19,335 nt of DNA from DASSBG01 sp965651365. Its GTDB lineage: Bacteria > Pseudomonadota > Gammaproteobacteria > Xanthomonadales > Rhodanobacteraceae. The translations under genes and the position numbers were made by a program. Under the pieces are notes generated by a model. That model was not told the DNA's origin, made no database searches, and saw only the letters and a list, made by a program, of their open reading frames with translations. The stretch is taken from contig CBFGSA010000046.1 of assembly GCA_965651365.1 (NCBI GenBank), positions 1 through 19,335 of the forward strand, written 5' to 3'. This document shows positions 15,301 to 19,335 of this stretch, piece by piece. The number at the start of each line of letters is the position of its first letter. Position 1 is the first letter of the stretch.

Positions 15301-16186
15301 GCTGAAACAGGCCGAGGAGGCGCTGCGCAAATTGAACCAGGAACTGGAAGACCGGGTTGAGCACCGCACGCGCCAGTTGCATGCACGCAATACCGAATTG
15401 CACGCGGCATTGGAAGACTTGACCCAGACCCAGCGCAAGCTGCTGGATGCCGAAAAGCTTGCTGCCCTGGGCGGCCTGGTGGCTGGCGTGGCGCACGAGA
15501 TCAACACGCCGCTGGGAGTGGCGCTGACCGCGGCCTCCTACCTGCACGAGGAAGCCCGCGGAATGCTGCGTGCGGTGGAGGGCGATCACTGTCAGGTGCA
15601 GGACATCCAGCGCTTCAGCCGCAAGGCCGACAAGGGTGCCGACATCATCGTGCGCAACCTGCAAAAAGCCGGGCGGCTGGTCGGCAGCTTCAAGCAGGTG
15701 GCGGTCGCGCAGTCGAGTGAAGATGTGCGCGAGGTGGATTTGCGTGAATGCCTGGATGATGTACTGGTGACCCTCGGGCCACTGCTGAAAAAGAGCCCGC
15801 ATCGACTCGAACTGTCCTGCGCGCACAAACTGAGTGTGCGCCTGCCACCCGGCGCCCTGTACCAGATCATCACCAACCTGGTGGTGAATGCCATGACTCA
15901 TGCGTTCGACGAAGGCCAGGCCGGTGTCATTCAGGTACGCGCCCGGCTTCTTGCCGATGAAGTGCGCCTGCACGTGGTCGATGACGGACACGGCATGAGC
16001 GAGGAAATCTGCAGGCATGTTTTCGAGCCTTTCTTCACCACCCGGCGTGGCCAGGGTGGCTCGGGGCTGGGGCTGCACATTGTCTACAACCTGGTGAGCC
16101 AAGTGCTCAAGGGCAGCATCGAGGTGCATAGCCGACCCGGGCAAGGCAGCGAATTCGTGATTCACTTTCCGGCCCGGATGGCGTGA
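12365..16186 (+). CDS. Two-component-propeller sensor histidine kinase
   Basis: Encodes 1273 residues. A signal/anchor helix (~8-30) is followed by a periplasmic sensor of two-component propeller repeats (~40-700, recurring GxLWVxTxxGGLxRL motifs). Next come a Y_Y_Y domain (~735-810), a membrane helix (~820-840, YALYLLAVLCLAALAAW), a PAS domain (~855-972), a coiled coil (~975-1030) and a histidine kinase core. The phosphoacceptor is H1044 in GVAHEINTP. N1175 (NLVVNAM), DDGHGM and GSGLGLHIV form the ATP site. There is no receiver or output domain, unlike Bacteroides hybrid systems, so a separate response regulator is needed. The natural candidate is the HD-GYP regulator ending 3 bp away. The start at 12365 is preceded by AAGGGGGTAGGG; a start at 12311 would add 18 residues before the signal. 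The ligand is unknown. Confidence 0.94.
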   Translation: MLLRSGPVLSMFGLLLTGLLLSLAVAGSEPGAVTGMRNMHFRTYSVLQGLPQASAVAMAQDDSGFVWVATQDGLVRFDSYDFKVFKHDRRDPQSLSDSYVRAMVPDGRGGLWIGARSGDLNRYNPWAGQFEHWPIHHQNGQAARSSGIAAMTMAATGRLWIVSGDGVLQWLDPGGGRVQRAPLGYQDALEEVRVLLAMNDGTVLVGSRRGLFRLNPDGSALNRLGPTSLDVYAIASQPEGPVWVGTAHDGLYRIDVDGKVSAHFLHVPKKRNSGLPDNEIRALMLDRRGTLWIACNSSGLASLNPATGTFQHYRHRPSDPYSVAANRLSSLLESRSGLLLVGSWTNGFSIHDPATENFLQIYSVPGDHRTLPAPPALSVFGDADGSLWAGIIAGGGLVHIRFDAGVVRRYAHDPDDPNSLSNNFVHDIVRARGGGLWVATDGGGLDRLRPNGLGFDHLRHDPSDPHSLASDAVLSVLEDSKGTLWVATRDQGLDERCATCSGFRHHQHEPRNPDSLASNAVSKMLEAPDGGLWVATRDGGLDRLDRNTGKFSHCTSGGPHDCGLSANSLTALFLDRHGMLWVGTQGGALNRQIATNKGTTRFAVIDQDNGLDSDSIGGILDDSSGHIWVSTLKGISRIDPASSTVINYTGHTGAGQRGYWVNSATNLSDGRLAFGGLDGITVFRPVRLPEPVQPEPIVTGMQIGGQPYQHELSTVESQASVTGSNKSLITLRHDQNDVSFEISALQYADPESVAYAYRLEGYSSKWTEVSWRRRIATYTGLPAGAYTLHLRARGSLDRWSQDTVALGFRILAPPWRTTQAYALYLLAVLCLAALAAWRTRSNLQQRHRTQEAIRLSEARLKMALWGSGTELWDVDLREGRVYRDNRLAHLALGAEAEGRIAHGQTLAGYPEFLHPQDRKDFERALFNHLTGKAASFEANYRTLDRHQRWVWVLSRGQVVQRDRDGRALRISGTTSDINALKQAEEALRKLNQELEDRVEHRTRQLHARNTELHAALEDLTQTQRKLLDAEKLAALGGLVAGVAHEINTPLGVALTAASYLHEEARGMLRAVEGDHCQVQDIQRFSRKADKGADIIVRNLQKAGRLVGSFKQVAVAQSSEDVREVDLRECLDDVLVTLGPLLKKSPHRLELSCAHKLSVRLPPGALYQIITNLVVNAMTHAFDEGQAGVIQVRARLLADEVRLHVVDDGHGMSEEICRHVFEPFFTTRRGQGGSGLGLHIVYNLVSQVLKGSIEVHSRPGQGSEFVIHFPARMA

Positions 16187-16189
16187 ATT

Positions 16190-17716
16190 TCAATCGGGCA
16201 GCCGCTGGCGCAGCGCCATGGCTTCGCTCCAGTGCGCAAACAGGCAATCGACGACCTCGGGGTCGAACTTGCGGCCGGACTCCGCCTGCATGAACTCGCG
16301 AATGGCCTGTTCATCCCAGGGCTCCTTGTAGCAGCGTTTGCTTCCCAGTGCGTCCAGCACATCGGCCACCCTGACAATGCGGCCGCAGATGGGAATGTCT
16401 CTACCACGCAGTCCGTTCGGATAACCACTGCCGTCGAAATTTTCGTGGTGGTTGCGCGCGACCTCCGCCGCCAGCTTGAGGATGGGCCGGTTGGAACCGG
16501 CCAGCAGGCGCGCACCAAGCACGGCATGGCTCTGCATCACGCTGCGCTCTTCGGCAGTGTGCGGACCGGGTTTGTTCAGAATTGGATCGGGTATGCCGAT
16601 CTTGCCAATGTCATGCAGCGGCGCGGCGTGCCGCAACTGCGCCGCAAACTCGGCATCCAGGCCCAGGCCATTGGCCAGCAGTTCGGCCAGCAGCCCGACC
16701 CGATGCACATGATTGGCCGTTTCGCTGGAGCGGGTTTCGGCGGCGCTTGCCAGCAGGTAGACCAATTCCAGTTGCGAGTCGAGCAGTTCGTCGTGCAGGT
16801 TGAGGTTGTCCCAGGCGATGGCCGCATGCGTGCTGAACAGCCACAGCAACTGATGTTCCAGTTCGCCCATGTCCGGGCACATCACCACAAACAGCAGGTT
16901 CTCGCTGTCGCGCGTCGGGTCCAGGTGAAACAGACAGATGTCACTGTTGTACAGATCGTTGTGATCGCGGCAGGCTTCGTGCATGGCAGCCAGGGTCGCC
17001 GCAGGCAGCAGGTCGGCTGCGTTGCGCTGTTCCTTGCCGCGGAAGCTGCCCGTGCCGTCGATGATTTTGAAGGTGCGCTGGCCTGATACTCCGGCCTGGT
17101 CATGCACGCTGCAGCAAAAGGCTTCGGTACGATTGCCCAGCAGCAAATTGAATTGGCTCAGAACAAGCCCCGGAAAATCATGCCTGTCAGTCCGGGTGAA
17201 TATCTGACCGGCGGCGCGAATGACATGCTCCAGGCCCTGGCGCTGGGTTTCGATGGTGCGCATGTCGCGATAGGCGCGCAGGGCCGAATGCATGGTGGTG
17301 AGCAGCTTGTCCGCCGTGAGCTCGGTTTTCTCCTTGTAATCGTTGATGTCGTACTCGGCCACAACGCGCCGCTCGGGGGCCTGACCGGGCTGCCCGGTAC
17401 GCAAAACGATCCGTACAAAGTGATTGCCAAGTTCGCGGCGCACCTTTTCCACAAGCTGCAGACCTGCCTGCTCGGATTCCATCACCACGTCGAGCAGCAT
17501 CACTGCCGTATCGGGGTGCGCACGCAGCAGGTCCAGCGCCTGCCCGGAGTCGAAGGCATCCAGCAGCTTCAGGCCATGGCCATCAAAGGAAAAATCCTCC
17601 AGAACCAGGCGTGTGACATCGTGCACCTCCGGCTCATCATCGACCACCAATACAAGCCAGGGCCGGACCGGAACGGTCTGATCCGCATTTCTCAAGCTCG
17701 ACTCGGCTTGCTGCAT
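16190..17716 (-). CDS. Response regulator with DUF3369 and HD-GYP domains (cyclic di-GMP phosphodiesterase)
   Basis: Encodes 508 residues. The receiver (~18-150) has the acidic pair D26-D27 in VVDDEPE, phosphoacceptor D76 in LLDVVM, T in RTGQP and K in YKEKTEL. A DUF3369 domain (~150-310), a GAF-like sensor module, follows. The HD-GYP domain (~315-500) shows H368-D369 in LHDIGKIGIPD and HHENFDGSGYP (H423, H424, E425, GYP at 431-433), with all metal and signature residues present. HD-GYP enzymes hydrolyse cyclic di-GMP, as RpfG does, so the protein should lower this messenger when phosphorylated. GGGGG lies 8 bases before ATG 17716; an ATG at 17731 would add 5 residues but has poor spacing. 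The 3' end is 3 bp from the kinase gene's end, convergently. Confidence 0.94.
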   Translation of the reverse strand: MQQAESSLRNADQTVPVRPWLVLVVDDEPEVHDVTRLVLEDFSFDGHGLKLLDAFDSGQALDLLRAHPDTAVMLLDVVMESEQAGLQLVEKVRRELGNHFVRIVLRTGQPGQAPERRVVAEYDINDYKEKTELTADKLLTTMHSALRAYRDMRTIETQRQGLEHVIRAAGQIFTRTDRHDFPGLVLSQFNLLLGNRTEAFCCSVHDQAGVSGQRTFKIIDGTGSFRGKEQRNAADLLPAATLAAMHEACRDHNDLYNSDICLFHLDPTRDSENLLFVVMCPDMGELEHQLLWLFSTHAAIAWDNLNLHDELLDSQLELVYLLASAAETRSSETANHVHRVGLLAELLANGLGLDAEFAAQLRHAAPLHDIGKIGIPDPILNKPGPHTAEERSVMQSHAVLGARLLAGSNRPILKLAAEVARNHHENFDGSGYPNGLRGRDIPICGRIVRVADVLDALGSKRCYKEPWDEQAIREFMQAESGRKFDPEVVDCLFAHWSEAMALRQRLPD

Positions 17717-17854
17717 CGACAAAACCCCCATTGCCTTGCAGCCAGTTTACGCTGATCCCGCAGAAAATGGGAACTGCGTCACAAAACGAGCGAGGGCCGG
17801 GGTCAGTGAGTCGTGTCGATCAGCCCCGTGGCGGTGTTCCGGTGGTGCCGGGTA

Positions 17855-19012
17855 CTACCACTTGCCGTGGAACAGTTCGCGACCGATCAGCATGCGGCGG
17901 ATTTCGTTGGTGCCGGCGCCGATTTCGTACAACTTGGCGTCGCGCAGCAGGCGGCCGGTGGCGTATTCGTTGATGTAGCCGTTGCCGCCCAGGGCCTGGA
18001 TCGCCTCCAGCGCGACCTGCACGGCGCTTTGCGAGGCGTGCAGCAGGCACGAGGCCGGGTCGATCCGCGAGCGGGTCTTGCGGTCGAAATCCTGCGCCAC
18101 CATGTAGGCGTAGGCGCGCGAGGATTGCAGCCGGGTGTACATGTCGGCCACCTTGGCCTGCATCACGCCGAAGGTACCGATCGGCGCATTGAACTGCTTG
18201 CGCTCGCGCACGTAGGGCAGGGTGATGTCGAGCGCGGCCTGCATCAGCCCGATCGGTCCGCCCGAGAGCACCAGGCGCTCGGTGTCCAGGCCGCTCATCA
18301 GCACGCGCACGCCCTCGTTGACCTCGCCGACCCGGTTCTCGTCGGGAATCTCGCAGTTGTCGAACACCAGTTCGCAGGTGTTGGAGCCGCGCATGCCGAG
18401 TTTGTCGAGTTTCTGCGCGGTGGAAAAACCCGGCATGCCCTTCTCGACGATGAACGCGGTGATGCAGCGACTGCCTGCACGCTTGTCGGCCGTGCGCAGG
18501 TAGACCAGCAGCACATCGGCCTCCGGCCCGTTGGTGATCCACATCTTCGAGCCGTTGGCGATCCAGTGATCGCCTTTTTTTTCGGCCTTGGCCGTCATCG
18601 ATCCGACCACGTCCGAGCCGGCGCCCGGCTCGCTCATGGCCAGCGCGCCGACGAACTCCCCGGAGCACAGCTTGGGAATGTACTTCTTGCGCTGCGCCTC
18701 GTTGCCGTTGTGGAAGATGTTGTTGACGCACAAATTGGAGTGCGCGCCGTACGACAGGCCGACCGAGCCGGAAGCCCGCGAGATCTCCTCCATCGCGATC
18801 AGGTGTGCCAGATAGCCCATGCCCGAGCCGCCGTACTCGTCCGCAACCGTGATGCCCAGCAGACCCATGCCGCCCAGCTTCTGCCACAAGTCGTCGGGAA
18901 AGGCGTTTTCGCGGTCGATCTTGTCCGCGCGCGGCGCAACCTCCTTCTCGGCGAAGGCATGCACGCTTTCGCGCAACAGTGTCAGGTCTTCATCAAGCGA
19001 AAATGTGTGCAT
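17855..19012 (-). CDS. liuA: Isovaleryl-CoA dehydrogenase
   Basis: Encodes 385 residues. This FAD enzyme oxidises isovaleryl-CoA to 3-methylcrotonyl-CoA, the substrate of the carboxylase encoded at 8798-10405, passing electrons to ETF. Acyl-CoA dehydrogenase motifs are ALAMSEPGAGSD and KMWITNG for FAD/substrate binding, and LGGNGYINEY and AKLYEIGAGTNEIRR near the C-terminus. The catalytic base is E245 in SGLDTERLVLSGGPIG, in the helix position special to isovaleryl-CoA dehydrogenases; other family members carry it later in the chain. It is a full-length cytoplasmic enzyme. The start at 19012 lacks a Shine-Dalgarno sequence and is preceded after 12 bases by a GGGAATC repeat array. The regulator gene follows 138 bp downstream on the same strand. 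Confidence 0.96.
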   Translation of the reverse strand: MHTFSLDEDLTLLRESVHAFAEKEVAPRADKIDRENAFPDDLWQKLGGMGLLGITVADEYGGSGMGYLAHLIAMEEISRASGSVGLSYGAHSNLCVNNIFHNGNEAQRKKYIPKLCSGEFVGALAMSEPGAGSDVVGSMTAKAEKKGDHWIANGSKMWITNGPEADVLLVYLRTADKRAGSRCITAFIVEKGMPGFSTAQKLDKLGMRGSNTCELVFDNCEIPDENRVGEVNEGVRVLMSGLDTERLVLSGGPIGLMQAALDITLPYVRERKQFNAPIGTFGVMQAKVADMYTRLQSSRAYAYMVAQDFDRKTRSRIDPASCLLHASQSAVQVALEAIQALGGNGYINEYATGRLLRDAKLYEIGAGTNEIRRMLIGRELFHGKW

Positions 19013-19024
19013 GGGTCAAAGGCC

Positions 19025-19052
19025 GGGAATCGGGAATCGGGAATCGGGAATG
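19025..19052. repeat. Tandem heptamer array (GGGAATC), four units
   Basis: There are three perfect GGGAATC units (19025-19045) and a fourth ending in G (19046-19052). It lies 12 bp upstream of the dehydrogenase start, where a ribosome-binding site or leader should be; on the mRNA strand it reads as GATTCCC units. Similar heptamer arrays are known from xanthomonad-type genomes (recalled, not searched). Confidence 0.85.
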
Positions 19053-19072
19053 GGGAACCGGAGAAGTCGGCT

Positions 19073-19215
19073 GTCACCCTGGGGCTGAGCGCAGCGAGAA
19101 GTCTTTTCCCCCGTCACCCTGGGGCCGAGCGCAGCGAGGAACCCGGGGTCCATTGAATCGCTATCGTAAGTCAAAAATGGATCCCGGGTTCTGCCTGCGG
19201 CAGCCCCAGGATGAC
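19073..19215. repeat. Direct and inverted intergenic repeats
   Basis: The sequence GTCACCCTGGGGCTGAGCGC at 19073 and on to 19098 is repeated with two changes at 19113-19138. The second copy extends to 19151 and forms the left arm of an imperfect inverted repeat. The right arm, 19179-19215, has the reverse complement GTCATCCTGGGGCTGCCGCA and onward. The 27-base loop is AT-richer. The arrangement resembles a REP/BIME-like dispersed element or small non-autonomous element; no terminal target duplication was identified. Apart from this and the heptamer array, 19013-19264 holds nothing recognisable. Confidence 0.75.
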
Positions 19216-19264
19216 GGAGGTTTCCAGAAACCGGATGGCGCATCAACGATTCCCGGCCGCAGGC

Positions 19265-19335
19265 TTACTGCCCCCGCATGCGGCCCAGGAAGCGCGGGCC
19301 GTCGCTGCCCAGCATCGGCAGCTTGATCTTGCCGA
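19265..19335 (-). CDS. C-terminal end of an unidentified gene (partial)
   Basis: On the minus strand an open frame enters at the right edge and stops at TAA (19267-19265). The 22 complete codons visible end KIKLPMLGSDGPRFLGRMRG then Gln. GC-rich third positions fit coding. The family is not recognisable from so short a tail. It is upstream of the dehydrogenase on the same strand, but the ~250-bp repeat-filled gap argues against tight co-transcription. Confidence 0.5.
   Translation of the reverse strand, partial: GKIKLPMLGSDGPRFLGRMRGQ

Noticed and set aside
14543..16165. Very long open frame on the minus strand opposite the kinase gene
   Set aside because: It is the antisense shadow of a well-supported kinase in GC-rich DNA; the translation shows no domain motifs.

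Overview
The window is high-GC bacterial DNA with densely packed genes. Gene content suggests a gammaproteobacterium of the Xanthomonadales/Lysobacterales type: RNase D, a leucine-degradation set, a propeller histidine kinase, a DUF3369/HD-GYP regulator and GGGAATC-type tandem repeats. This placement is inference; there is no rRNA or marker gene to settle it. No CRISPR array, prophage or insertion sequence was seen.

Left part (1-3760) is the accessory region. It holds a beta-lactamase-fold serine hydrolase lipoprotein, then a deletion scar in which the first ~83 codons of a PLP-dependent decarboxylase run out of frame into the last ~90 codons of a sulfotransferase. Directly behind it is a RES-Xre toxin-antitoxin pair (antitoxin first, 4-bp overlap) with a palindromic operator over the antitoxin start. 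A 131-residue orphan protein and a tRNA-Ala(CGC) follow on the minus strand.

Middle part (3824-8689): a second, secreted serine hydrolase lies behind rnd (RNase D) on the minus strand, probably co-transcribed. Divergent from rnd is a membrane-anchored protein with a helical-repeat region and a C-terminal formylglycine-generating-enzyme-like (SUMF1) domain that lacks the usual catalytic cysteine context.

Right part (8798-19335): the minus strand carries leucine/acyl-CoA catabolism genes in pieces: isovaleryl-CoA dehydrogenase, acetyl-CoA acetyltransferase and the beta subunit of methylcrotonyl-CoA carboxylase. A small alanine-rich repeat lipoprotein with a strong terminator lies between the last two. 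Between dehydrogenase and thiolase sit a 1273-residue two-component-propeller sensor kinase (plus strand) and a receiver-DUF3369-HD-GYP protein (minus strand). Their ends are 3 bp apart, which suggests a signalling pair acting on cyclic di-GMP. Upstream of the dehydrogenase is a repeat-rich spacer (heptamer array, direct and inverted repeats), then the tail of an unidentified minus-strand gene running off the edge.

Nothing here is a clearly new system. The most interesting items are the gene-fusion scar beside the toxin-antitoxin locus, the repeat-derived leader of the dehydrogenase, the SUMF1-like membrane protein and the convergent kinase/HD-GYP pair.
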